From: Artocarpus heterophyllus
Taxonomy: Eukaryota; Streptophyta; Magnoliopsida; Rosales; Moraceae
Reading direction: 5' to 3'
Length of the DNA: 64,000 bases
Assembly (NCBI GenBank): GCA_025403435.1
Contig: CM046332.1
Location: forward strand, 3,158,967-3,222,966
Shown: one piece after another, positions 47,625 through 58,459 of the stretch
Numbering within the stretch: the first letter of the stretch is position 1
Layout of the letters: every line of letters begins with the position of its first letter
Notes under the pieces: model-generated
What the model was told of the DNA's origin: nothing
What the model saw: only the letters and a program-made list of their open reading frames with translations
Database searches by the model: none
Made by a program: the position numbers and the translations under genes

Positions 47625-50614
47625 TGTAATGCCTACCTAATATAAATTTAAAATACTTCATATACTAATATTAAGTGTTATTACTCTTAATTATTTACAA
47701 TTATAATATTAAGTACATAAGGTTAATATGAAAATTTGAGAACATTGGAAACTTTGAAATTCTTTATATAACTAGAGTATAACTTTACTTTATAAATTTA
47801 AACTGGTTGATTTTATATTCAAAATGTAATACAAATCTCAAAATAAAATTAGTCATATCATAGTTACATCCTCTAAAGGCATTCAAAAGGAAGCAGTGAA
47901 AAGTCCCAAAATAGGTCAATTTTGTCCATATACACAAGTCCACAAGTTTATAGGAGAGCGCCAGCTAGCTACCTAGCATTTTGCTGCCAATGCTGAGAAT
48001 TATTGTTAATTGCATCACCATAACTAAGTGACCTTATGCCCAGTAAGTAGAATTAATGAGTAACATGAATGGCTATGCCATGAATGATCCCATATAAGTC
48101 ATGCTTTTCTTTCCTTTGAAAACTTGTTTTGTATAAAATATAACGTGTGCATGATTTTTTTAGGGCTTCCTATAAGACGTAGGTTTCGTTTCGTCAATTT
48201 CTTTGGACCATTAATGCCATCATGTGGCTTCCTAAGGCGCAAGTCCCTGTCGAGACAGTCTCCATCGAGATAATAATAAGGTCCATAAGTCTCTATCGAG
48301 ACAAGATATCAAAATTGTAGGCCTCCATTGAGACAATACAATGGAGCAACCTCTATCGAGACTAACTCCATTAAAGATATCATCCCGTCATAAGTAGCCC
48401 ATAAAACCTCATAAAACTTCTTCCTATATGCTTCAACTTTTAAATAACATTTTGGGTACAGTATCTTTAACATATAATGCATGCTTACAGGAAGCTCAAA
48501 ATGAAAACATGCTCATGTTATTTATACTCCATAAAGTCATAACCATATATACAAACATGTACAACATTTATGGTGATGCAGGTGAAGTTCTACTTACCTC
48601 ATATTATGGAGTAATGTAAACTATTGTTAGGGTTTTCTTCTTCAGATCTGGTGTCTATTTCTTTTGAAAATAGGTGTTTATATTTCATCATAACCCATTA
48701 AACATATACTAGTTACTTAAGTGTTAAGGAGCTCATTTCAAGTTTAAATTCAATCTTAAATAAAAGAAAGACAGTCCCCACAAACATGTCATCTATAACC
48801 TTATAGTTGCAACCATATTAAATAATAGGAAAGGTGGTGAAAGCTAGAACTAAATATTCTACTTGTAAACCCCTTAACACTTCCTTGTATTTTCCAATAA
48901 AATAAAGAACTTAGCTTATAAAAATATTACTAAGAATAGTAATTTTAGTAAAACTCATAAATTCATGTAATGTAGAGGATAAAATATCAAACCTAATCCC
49001 AAAAGTCCATTAAAGTATTAAAAAATATGAACATTGATAACATAGCAAAACTAGTTAGCTTTAAGGACAAAAGTGGACTTTTGGTTTCTAAATGGTTCAA
49101 AACTTTTTCTAAGAATTTGGGCAGCATTTCCCTTAAATTTTTAACACTCTTCAAAGTTTAAAATTCATCAAAATAACCTACAAACAAAAACAAAAACAAA
49201 AATCTGGGGTATTCACAAGACCACAAATCGACCCCAAATTTTTAAAATTCACATAATTACAAAACTTTTCATTCCAACAACAAAATCCCTTTTTATTAGA
49301 TCATTTTTCTATAATTCCTAACCTTGAATAGCATTAAATTATGCTCATATCATGTCCCAAAGTTTGGTTATACAACCAAAGAAAGAAACCTTAAAATAGT
49401 TCAACAATTCTCACCTTAGTGAAGCAACTTAGACTCTTCTCCTCCAATTTTACTTTTCCTACTTTAAAAGGATGAAACCAAGGCTTATGTTCTTGCTATG
49501 CACATAAAAAAAATCCTAGAATTGTCCAAAAGAATTAGATTGTAGGTCTATCCCATACCTTGAAAGATTGAAACTCAAAACCATAAAATTAGGCTTATCT
49601 TGACTAGTTTCGGTTTCTCTCTCTAGTCACCACTCAAACCTTGACCAAGACACTTGGAGATGGCTTATCTTCTTTAACCCTAGCTAAAAATGGAGTATTT
49701 CTCTATAGAAGGGTCGAATTTAGGAGCAAGTGAGCTAAAATGAGCTCACTTACTTGCTTAGTTCCATTTAAAGTACCACACACACCCCCTTAAGTTACTT
49801 AACAATTAAGTACTCTCTTATTTGCTTGATTAGTGTCCCTTTTTTGTAGCTTAAACATCAGCCATTTAGCGTCTAAAACACTCATACACAACCCTAATTA
49901 AAGCTAAACCATAGCCACTTATTTAGCTTATTAACTTAGTTGTACTCGCTTATACTGAATTTTCGGTACACCAAAAATACTAGTTTCTAAACTTTGATAG
50001 TTTTTCACCAAAACTAAACCAAAATTTTTAAATTTCTTCCAAATACACTCAAACATTGGATAACATGATTCTTTACTCAATTCCCAACTTGTTGAAACCC
50101 TAATTGAGTTTGTAAACTTGAATACCAAAAAGGTCATTTATTTAGGGTTTTGACGTAAACTTACAACTAAAATACATATCATCCTCTTATAATAGGCCTT
50201 GTATCATTCTTAATAACATTCCACAAAATTTCCTACTTGTCATAAGGTCTCCTTTAATAATTATTCCGAACACATACATTACTTTACTTCACATAAAATA
50301 GCATTTTCATCATAAATAGCCTTCAAACCATCATTGAACTCTTAATTTTAACTCATCCATTATAATTGTATATCAAAGACTATTAGAATTCACTTTTCCA
50401 TTTTTTTCTAAACTGGATCCATCTTTAGGAAATTCCAAGTCATTTAGCTATACATTCAAATGAAATTATATAAAACATACTTTTGAAAATTATATACGCT
50501 ATTAATATAATCAAACATGTCTCAAATGATTATGAAACATCATATAATGCAATTAATGTCATGAAATAATGCAATGCATTGGCCAACAAGTATGTGAGAA
50601 TACCAAGCATCATA
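47625..50614 (-). repeat. 3' LTR of element F (about 2.99 kb)
   Basis: The right edge is fixed by the polypurine tract and by homology of 50287-50614 with the 5' LTR piece at 51147-51472. The left edge rests on the target duplication and terminal inverted repeat, so the full length is an inference. It holds a five-copy TCTCTATCGAGAC-type motif array at 48245-48362. Confidence 0.65.
48245..48362. repeat. Five spaced copies of a TCTCNATCGAGAC motif in the F LTR
   Basis: ccctgtcgagac (48245), tctccatcgaga (48259), tctctatcgagac (48290), cctccattgagac (48324), ctctatcgagac (48351). The core is near-palindromic (TCTC..GAGA). Copies are 14-34 bases apart. Confidence 0.8.
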
Positions 50615-50615
50615 A

Positions 50616-50631
50616 CTGTCCCCTCCTTATG
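50616..50631 (-). other. Polypurine tract of element F
   Basis: The minus strand reads ataaggaggggacag directly before the 3' LTR, typical of plant chromoviruses. Confidence 0.75.
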
Positions 50632-50700
50632 AAATTTTGTACCCAAAATTTACTTATGGAACTAGTGTGGATACTTTGATCTCATGTCATCATCCAATTC

Positions 50701-51147
50701 TTATGTAGTTTCTTCAACTGAATGGCTCTTCCATAACACTTTAACTAATGGAGAATTTTTTTTTTTGAGCATCTTCTCTGTCCTATCTAAAATTTTCAAC
50801 GGTTGTTCTTCATAAGCCAAATCTTCTTCAAACTCAACATCTTCTTGTTTCAGCATATGTGAAGGATTAGAAACATACTTTCTCAGCATTGACACATGAA
50901 ATATGTTATGTACTCCTGCAAATGATGGTGGCAAGGCTAATTGATAAGCCACTTTTCAAACTTTCTCCACAATGTCATAAGGACCAATGTGTCTTGAACT
51001 CAATTTTTCCTTTTTACCAAATCTCATCATTCTTTTTGTCGGTGCAATCTTTAGAAAAATTTTCTCTCTCACTTCAAACTCAACATTCCTTCTCTTAGAA
51101 TCTATATAGCTCTTTTGTCTACTTTGAGCCATTAACATTCTCTTGCC
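50701..51147 (-). pseudogene. Element F integrase C-terminal region
   Basis: The minus strand reads AQSRQKSYIDSKRRNVEFEV, then MMRFGKKEKLSSRHIGPYDI, a stop near 50954, and LPPSFAGVHNIFHVSMLRKY with a tail VLWKSHSVEE. This is the C-terminal end of gypsy integrase with the chromodomain-like tail. It begins at the deletion junction with the 5' LTR piece, so the catalytic core is missing. Confidence 0.85.
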
Positions 51148-51472
51148 TTCACATAAAATGGCATTTTTAGCATAATAGCCTTAAAACCATCATTGAACTC
51201 CTAATTTCAACTCATCCATTATAATTGTATATCAAACACTATTAGAATTCACTTTTCTATTTTTTTTAAACTAAATCCATCTTTAGGAAATCCCAATTCA
51301 TTTAGCTATACATTGAAAAGAAATTGTATGAAACATACTTTTGAAAATGATATAGATGATTAATGTAATCAAACACATCTCAAATGATTATGAAACATCA
51401 TATAATGCAATTAATGTCATGAAATCATGCAATGCCTTGGCCAACAAGTATGTGAGAATATCGGGCATCACA
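51147..51472 (-). repeat. Truncated 5' LTR of element F (326 bp)
   Basis: Closely matches 50287-50614 and ends in the same terminal TGTGATGCCC. The inner part is lost at the fusion with integrase. Confidence 0.8.
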
Positions 51473-51477
51473 CCATT
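51473..51477. repeat. Target site duplication of element F, right copy (ccatt)
   Basis: Matches 47620-47624. Confidence 0.65.
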
Positions 51478-51626
51478 TGTCTTCAATCACACTCAATCAT
51501 GTAGTATATCTCATTTCTCGTTAGAGTCTTACTCAGAGCAGTGTAAAAAGTTTTCAACTCAAAAAAAAAAAAGTTAAAAGAAAATTCTAAAAGGAAAAAA
51601 AGAGTCTTAGATTTTTAGAAACCATT

Positions 51627-52190
51627 ATGGATTCCTCATCCCAATCATCTCTAAATTTCAAAAACATCTGTGTGTTTTGTGGTTCTAATCCAGGAAAGGG
51701 TATTGACCACTTAACTACTGCATTCTATTTAGGGCAAGTCTTGGCGAAGAGAAAAATAAACCTTGTGTATGGAGGGGGTAGTGTTGGTTTAATGGGAATT
51801 GTCGCAGCTGCAGCCAACATAGGAGGAGTCTTAGTTATTGACTCTCGTTTTCTTCTTCAAGATAATCTGTGTGGTAAAACCATAAGAATCGAGAGAATTG
51901 TCAAAAATAACCCTAATCATTTAAAACTTTTGATTCGTCACTCAAATGCATCCAGTGTTTTACCAGAAGGTCTAGAAACTCTAGAAGAAATGTTTGTCAT
52001 AGCTAGTTAGAATCAGTTAGGTATTCCTAATAAACCACTAGCTGTGCTTAATATTAATAGTTTCTTTGATGGTCTTTTAAGTTTTCTAAATATTGCTGTG
52101 GAATAGAACTTTCTTGTAGAGTTAAAAAGAAAGATTTTTATCTCTACACCTACTGTTGAGGAATTGTTTGAGCAAATATGAATCATCACT
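51627..52190 (+). pseudogene. Captured LOG-like gene: cytokinin riboside 5'-monophosphate phosphoribohydrolase, broken
   Basis: LOG enzymes release active cytokinin bases from their nucleotides in the cytosol. The ORF 51627-52010 (127 aa) starts MDSSSQSS and has ICVFCGSNPGKG (residues 14-25) and VYGGGSVGLMG (47-57), both diagnostic of LOG. The catalytic PGGxGTxxE motif is PEGLETLEE (113-121) and the preceding conserved Arg appears lost. A TAG ends the ORF, but the same frame continues with QLGIPNKPLAVLN, a second stop near 52105, and STPTVEELFEQI, all in LOG order to about 52190. A normal LOG is about 215 aa and its gene has several introns. This copy has none, which points to capture of a spliced mRNA. 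It lies inside element C, between gag and the 3' box. Confidence 0.85.
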
Positions 52191-52369
52191 CTCGAGGCAG
52201 ACACTACAACTTCAAAGCTTAGTCGGAAGCATAAATGAGATTTGGATCTTTCTCTCTAAACTCTTTAATGTTTAGTTTTATCTACTGCATGTTTTTGTTT
52301 ATTTTCATTTGTTTATTTTGAATAACCGCTCTAGTATATATATTTTGTTATTCTTTCTACTTAATCTTG

Positions 52370-52415
52370 TTAAACATTGAGGACAATGTTTAATTTAGGT
52401 TGGGGGATTTGTGTT
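52370..52415 (+). other. Athila-type 3' box of element C
   Basis: acattgaggacaatgttta followed by ttaggttgggggattt. This paired box occurs downstream of the coding region in Athila/Tat-like elements, and D has its equivalents at 42270-42300 and 57298-57315. Confidence 0.6.
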
Positions 52416-53984
52416 AAATTTTTTTCAAATTTATGCCAAATTTTTTTTCCAAGTTTGAGTCTGTTTTTGTGTGTTTAAAATAGGACTTTTTCTAAAACCA
52501 AATGTAATTAAAAAAAGAAGAAAGAAAAACCCAAAAAAAAAAAAAAATGAAAAATTGAAAAAAAGAAAGAATTGTTTGTTGTGTGTAAAACTGTTAAGAT
52601 TCTTGTTTTAATGTTGGGATGGTTGAGTGAGGGAGTTACTCTTGAAATGGATCTCAATTTCATTTGAGAATGTCATCTTTCATATATTTTCATTAATGCT
52701 GCATGCATGCATGTTTAGGATAGTTGAGTTATGGAGCCTTTTGCATTCTTGTGACGTGTCCTAATCATGTTTGTAACACATTTCCACTTACATCTTTAAA
52801 AAAAAAACTAAAAATTGAGAAATCTTAAAAATAAAAGAATAAAAAAATTTTAGAACCTGAAAAAAATATTTTCTAAATATTTGTTTTCTTTGTTTTTGTT
52901 TTTAAAGTGCCTTCTATCCGATGAAGAAATATGGTTATATCATGGCTTATTATAAAATTTAGATATTGTTAAAGCTTATGTAAGTTTCTTGTATCTAACT
53001 CATATTTAGATTGATTTTCCCAAAATTTGAGCACTTAATCTTAATCTTTAACTTGTTATACTAAGTTTAAATCCCTGTCAAGGCAAAAGCCTAGATAATA
53101 TTAGGTTAAGAACAAAATTTAGGCCATCTTTGAATCGTTTAAGCTTTTCAAGCTTACCTGAATACATTTTATATCCCTAATTACCCCGTTGTGCTTAATG
53201 TTCCATTTTCTTTGTCACTCACAGATTTTTAGCTTAGCCTTTTTAATAATTTCATATCGTTTCTTTTTACCTTTCACTCATAAGGCATATAATCGGTTCA
53301 GATGCATTTTGTGTTATGCTAAAGCAATGGGAGGATAGGAAGGGTTATGAAAGCAAGTTTTTTTTATTCTTTATGTCTGTAAATTCAAGAAAATTTAAAA
53401 AATAAAAAATAAAAAATAAAAAAATTTAAAATAAAAAAAAGAAAAAGAAAAAAAAAAGAGAATACAAAGTGGGTGTCAAATGAAAGTTTACTTCAAGTCT
53501 GGGATTGTTATTTGGGACATAATTTGTACATTTCAACGATTCGAGAACAATTTAAGTGCTTTATAAGTGAATTAAGCTTCAAATTTATCCTTCACCCTAC
53601 CTTTTTACCTTAGCCTTACAATACAGGCCGAATAAAGTTCTTATGGTCTTTAATTTATGGTTATTCCACATTACTAGAGAGAGGAAGGAAAAACAAACTT
53701 ATAAGATTTTGTTAAAATAAATTTTCTTATATTAGCATAAATTTATATGATTTGTATACAATGATTAGTTATAGAATTGCACACATACATGGGAAAATCT
53801 ATCTTAAATATTAGACATACTCTTGAGATAAAGCATAAACTTGAATAGCATCTACATTTTATTTTAGGCCATGATTTCCCTAAGAAAATTCTGCAAGGAG
53901 TCACAAGCTTTTTAAAAATCAACCATTTGGTTTGTTTTTATCATTTTAATTGCTAAAGACTAGCAATAAGCTAGACGGAAAGTG
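52416..53984 (+). other. 3' untranslated region and polypurine-tract region of element C
   Basis: AT-rich with A/T runs. It ends ctagacggaaagtg immediately before the 3' LTR, a decayed polypurine tract. No ORF with a recognisable domain. Confidence 0.55.
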
Positions 53985-56112
53985 TGATGAGACTGTGAAA
54001 ATGCACATTTTTTAAGGTTAAAATCAATTATTTTGCATTAACATTTCTCATTAAATCCATTCATTATGGCATTTGTGTGATAATTAGTATTTTAGTGTCT
54101 TAGTGTGAAAATTGTTCAAAAATGTATTTTTAGTGTGTTTTTATGTTTAATAATATTTTAGTAATTTTTAGAATCATCTATGTTTGTTTTATAATTAATT
54201 AGTTCAAAAATAATCAAAACAATAAAAAAATAATGTTATGTGATTTTATTTTGAGTCTTAAAATGTTTGTAAATAAGTTTTGAGTCTGTAAATATGTTCT
54301 CTAATATTTCTTGTAATTTCTAAAAATAATCCCAAGTTTTAAATAGCATATTTGTTAAGGTTTGTTAATTTTTGAAGTTTTCATCTATTTTTAGTAATTT
54401 TTGTGTGTTTTATTGTAAAATAAATATTTTTAATTATTGTAAAAATTATGTTTGTAAAATAATTAATTTTTGTTTATTTTATTTTTAAAATCTGCAAGAA
54501 AAACAGTATAAAAAGGTGTGAAAAGGGACCTCAAATGCTCAAGCAATCAAAAAATAAAATTAAATAAAAAAGACGACATGTGGCGTAGTTGAAGCTGCAC
54601 GATTGAAACCGCCCAATGCATCTGAGCCATTCACATGCCCCCTCCCCTCATAGAATCGTGTATGTCTCACCCACGTGCGCGCTCTTTCCTGACCACTAGA
54701 TGAGCTTACCTTGAGTTGATCGAACAGCCAGCAACATCCCATGCAGTCTAAGCTCCAATGTGTGCTCTCAACTATAGCTCTAGTCAGTGTTCAATGAATT
54801 TGATGGCTAGTCTTTGTCCGTCCCTTATAGGCACCACATCGAATCAGCAAGTAAAATAAGCATCTTCCAGATTAATCCGAGAGAAGAAAAAAGGAAAAAA
54901 ATAAAAAATAAGATAAAATTTGATTTAAAAGAGTGCATGGTCGGCAAAAATAATTCACAAAATTTCAAAAAATCCCAAAATTGCCATCCTACTCAAATAC
55001 AACTTAAAAATATCCCAATAAAATAATAAATAAAAAATATGTTAATAGTAATTTTCTCCACCTATAAATACCCCCCTTCATGGCTTGTATTCTTCACTCC
55101 TTCTCCTTGTGGGAAATTCCTTTCCTCTTGTAAAAATGTAGTCCTAAGTTTAGTTTTAGTTTTTCTTAGCTTTTAATTTTATGTTTTATGTAAAATACTC
55201 CTAGTTTGTGTTGTAAAATAGTTGTGCTTAGTAAAATTATATATGTTTCTACCTTCAACAAGTCTTCTTAAATTTACTTTTTGCTGAGGAGAGAGAGGAA
55301 AATTATGACAAAAATTAAGGTAAATATTTTTAGTTTTTCAATGTTTTCTAAGTTGTTATAATGTCAAAATCATTTTTAAAAAATTTATGATTTTCATGTT
55401 AAATTAGTTAAAATTCTTACAAAATTAAGTTTTAATTTATTGTAGGCATAGGCTGGTACGGGTACTGCTTAGGAACACTTTGATTATTCATAGATAGGGA
55501 ATGACATGGTAAATGATGAACTATAAATTTTATTGGTAATTTTAGTTAGTTAATTTTAAAATCATACATATTTGTTAAAAATGAGTTTTTGATGCAATAT
55601 AGACATAAATTGGCACATTGAATGCTTAGTAACTCTTGATTTATTGTAGACAAAAGATGACATATTGCATAGTTAAACCATTTTAATAAATAATTTTAGA
55701 AAAACTAAAACATACTTAAATTAATAGCCAGAACTGAACCTTTAATCCTCGACGTTGTTTAAAACTGTTGTTTCTTCTAAGTAAATTTGCACTTCTTGTT
55801 AAAGTTCTATCTTCTAGTTAATTGCACTTATTAAAATTCTATTTACCATTCTAATTTAAGTCATATTTCTTGTTGTTAAAATTCCAAAAATTACAAAAAA
55901 ATTCTAAAAATAGAAAAAGTAAAAAATGTGTAAATATTGTAAATAAAATTAACTTGGATCCTTAAAATTTTCAACTAAGAATAATATAACTAATATATTG
56001 GACTTTTGCAATACTTTTTTCTTATGGGATCAACCTCAGATTCACCAAGTATTATTACTTAGACAACATTATACATGAGGTTATATCAGGCTTACACTCT
56101 TAGACCCGAATA
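53985..56112 (+). repeat. 3' LTR of element C (2128 bp)
   Basis: Starts tgatgagactgtgaaaatgc and ends cccgaata, next to the gtgat duplication. Its similarity to 42443-44582 is continuous. Confidence 0.88.
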
Positions 56113-56117
56113 GTGAT
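56113..56117. repeat. Target site duplication of element C, right copy (gtgat)
   Basis: Matches 42438-42442. Confidence 0.8.
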
Positions 56118-57540
56118 TAATCATTCCAATTATTGCGTTAATCCTTGAGTGTGTACCATTCCAATTGAATTCTCCAAGTTTATGTGCATAGTTTTTTCAC
56201 TCTTTGTTGCTTGCAATTTTGATAAGCTTATGAAATCTAAAATTACCAACAATCACAAATAACGCAAACAAGTCTCATAGGTTTGCTTTTTGTCTTTCTC
56301 CACTAATGTAGACCAAAATTACACTAAGGATCTTTAGGATTTCAATAAGCTTGTAATGTTTAGCTTAAGTCAAGGGTAGGATGAGATAAAATTTGTGGCT
56401 CAAAGCATCCTAAGCACATAACTTATCTAGGACCTTGCTAGAGCCAACTTCAAACTCCAAGTAGCTCCCCAAACTTTGTTTCAACTTTCTTCTGTCAACC
56501 AATTTATTATTTTCTTTTTTTTTATTTCTTCTTTTCTCATTTTTTTTTTCAATTTTTTTCTTTTTTTTTCCTTTTTTTTACTACTATGCCCCTAAACTTG
56601 TATCTTTGTTTCTTTTTATAAACCAAGGGTGTAACACATTCTTTTTTAACTTTTTCAAAATTTTTCTTTTTTTTTTAAATATAAGACATAACACAAAAAA
56701 AAACTTTCTAAACTCCAGCCCTCCTCCCATAGCTTAGGATAGCTCAAAAATAATTCCTAGATAGATCAACATACTTACAATAGGGTAAGGATTAGAAATT
56801 ATTTAAATGGCTAGGCTAAAAATATGGATAACAAAGAAAGGAAAATTAAGGCTCAAAGGGTTATACTAAGGGCAAGAATATGTCAAGGTTGGCTCAAAAT
56901 GACTCAAGCGGTCCAACAAGGGCCTAAGTCATTTCCTTAATGAGGTGAGGTTTAGGATTTCACCTTGAGAGTAAATCAAGCAAATTCTAGGACTTGCGAG
57001 ATCTTAAAAATCACATATACACATAAACATTCTCCAAAAATGCACACAACTCAAAGATCAAGGCATGGTGCTCAAAGTAAAACAATCATAACCAAAATGA
57101 AGCAAACTCAAAAACTAAGGACAAAACTAGACAATATTCACATTTTTCTACAAGCAATATACAATTTTCAACCATAATTCTTATCATTGGTCTAGGAAAT
57201 ATTACCAAAGAAAACACAAAAATCTCTATTTATTCAAAACTTTTTAAAAATTTTTAAATTGTTCAAAGAGAAAAAGAAAAGAAAAAAACAAAATTTTAAT
57301 CTCCCCCCAAACTCAATATGCACAATATTCTCAATGTATAAGAAAGCATAAAAATAAGAAAAGTTTAAGAAAACTCCTTTCGTTGATGCTTGTTGATGCT
57401 TATGCATGGCTTGATGTCCTTGAAACTCATTTGGCGCCTCCCACGTTACCAACTGCTTTTGGTTCCACCATTTGCCTACAAGAGAAAAAGAGAAAAAAAA
57501 AAGAGTAAAAAGTTTTTAAGACTAACATTTATTAAAATCA
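56113..57540 (-). other. 3' untranslated part of element D
   Basis: AT-rich, poly-T tracts at 56515-56680. The minus strand carries gagtttggggggagatt at 57298-57315 and ttgggaggcaacc near 57573-57586. Both are landmarks of Athila-type elements downstream of the coding region. No further gene is visible. Confidence 0.55.
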
Positions 57541-57559
57541 AACAAAACAAAGAAAAGAG

Positions 57560-58080
57560 TTTAGAAAATTAGGTTGCCTCCCAAAAGTGCTTGATCTATA
57601 GTCGTCGGCTTGACTTTTTGGTGAAGTCTCATAAAAGAATGGCTTCTGCCCATAGTAGGTGTCATGCAACACCACATATGGGTCTTGTGTTGTGATGTCC
57701 TCAAGCTTGGCATGAATTGGAAGAATTTGACATGCTGCTCTAACAAGACTTGGCTTCAAATAATTGGCTTGATGGAAGAACTCCATTCTTGTCTCTAGCT
57801 TATAAGGTAGATAATATGATGATGGTGGTGATAATGGCCAAAAAGGATTACTTGGTGGTGTAAATAATAGAACCATTGATAAGCTCAAATCAACGTTTCA
57901 AGGTTTCAAATGATGCATTTACTAATTCGTCCATCCGCTCAAGACCTCGAGCAAGAAAATCCTCTATGGTAGACTCCTTTTCTTGAGTCTGAGTGCCATA
58001 CCATGGCTTTGCAAAATTTGAATTTCTCTCCTAACAATTCAAATGCTAATAGTCATATTCCGCCATGTCTTCCGACATAA
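57560..58080 (-). pseudogene. Residual coding sequence of element D downstream of gag
   Basis: Shifting minus-strand frames read 'DMAEYDY' near 58070, 'EDFLARGLERMDELVNASFE' near 57950, and an open frame 57538-57888 without a recognisable domain. It lies where the end of gag is expected. No protease or reverse transcriptase signature is present. Confidence 0.4.
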
Positions 58081-58099
58081 AATAGGCTACATCTACAAA

Positions 58100-58294
58100 T
58101 TATTGGTTAAAAGTGGTGGTACCATCTCCAATTTCAACCCAATATCTTGTTGGAGCACATAAGTCATTAAGAAAGATTTGAAGTTGCCATTCCTTGAAGA
58201 AACTATAATAAGGGAACCTACAAAGCAATTCTTTATATCTCCACCAAGAATTATATAAAGGTTTCAAATCTTGTTGAACCAAATTCATGAGCAC
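58100..58294 (-). pseudogene. Mini gag of element D
   Basis: The translation contains LVQQDLKPLYNSWWRYKELL followed by CRFPYYSF and an IFLNDL segment. This is the plant gypsy gag pattern in which ExLYxAWxRYKxLLRxCPHH is followed by a FYxGL motif. It aligns with the ORF of element C at 45072. Only about 60 residues are open and no zinc knuckle follows. Confidence 0.7.
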
Positions 58295-58436
58295 TTGTCA
58301 ATCAAACATCTCAAAGTGTCGCAATAAAAAGAAACAACTAAAAGACAATAAAAAATAAAAGAGACCCAAACAAGTTAAAAAGATTCAAATTAATCCAAGA
58401 GTTAATTGGCATCAATATTAAACTAAATAAAACAAT

Positions 58437-58453
58437 CCATGACAACGGCGTCA
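58437..58453 (-). other. Primer-binding site of element D (tRNA-Asp type)
   Basis: The minus strand reads tgacgccgttgtcatgg, a decayed form of the tggcgccgttgccgggga site typical of Athila-like plant gypsy elements. Confidence 0.75.
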
Positions 58454-58459
58454 AAAACT

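Larger units (their letters stand above)
47625..51472 (-). mobile_element. Element F: internally deleted chromovirus-like gypsy element inserted in C
   Basis: The 5-bp repeat ccatt lies at 47620-47624 and 51473-51477. The LTR termini are inverted repeats: TGTGATGCCC at the minus-strand start and the complement of TGTAATGCC at its end. A full 3' LTR (47625-50614), polypurine tract and integrase tail remain. The 5' LTR is reduced to 326 bp and fused to integrase at about 51147, so PBS, gag and most of pol were lost in one deletion. Confidence 0.72.
42443..56112 (+). mobile_element. Element C: gypsy-type retroelement without pol, carrying captured genes, inserted in D
   Basis: LTRs 42443-44582 and 53985-56112, flanked by the 5-bp repeat gtgat (42438-42442 and 56113-56117). 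It has an Athila-like primer site, a mini gag, a Cys-rich ORF with its own upstream TATA box, a broken LOG gene, and a 3' region with the 'cattgaggacaatg' box. Leaving out inserted element F (47625-51472 plus one TSD), the internal region is about 5.5 kb. I find no protease, reverse transcriptase or integrase of its own. It would depend on another element for mobility. Confidence 0.88.
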
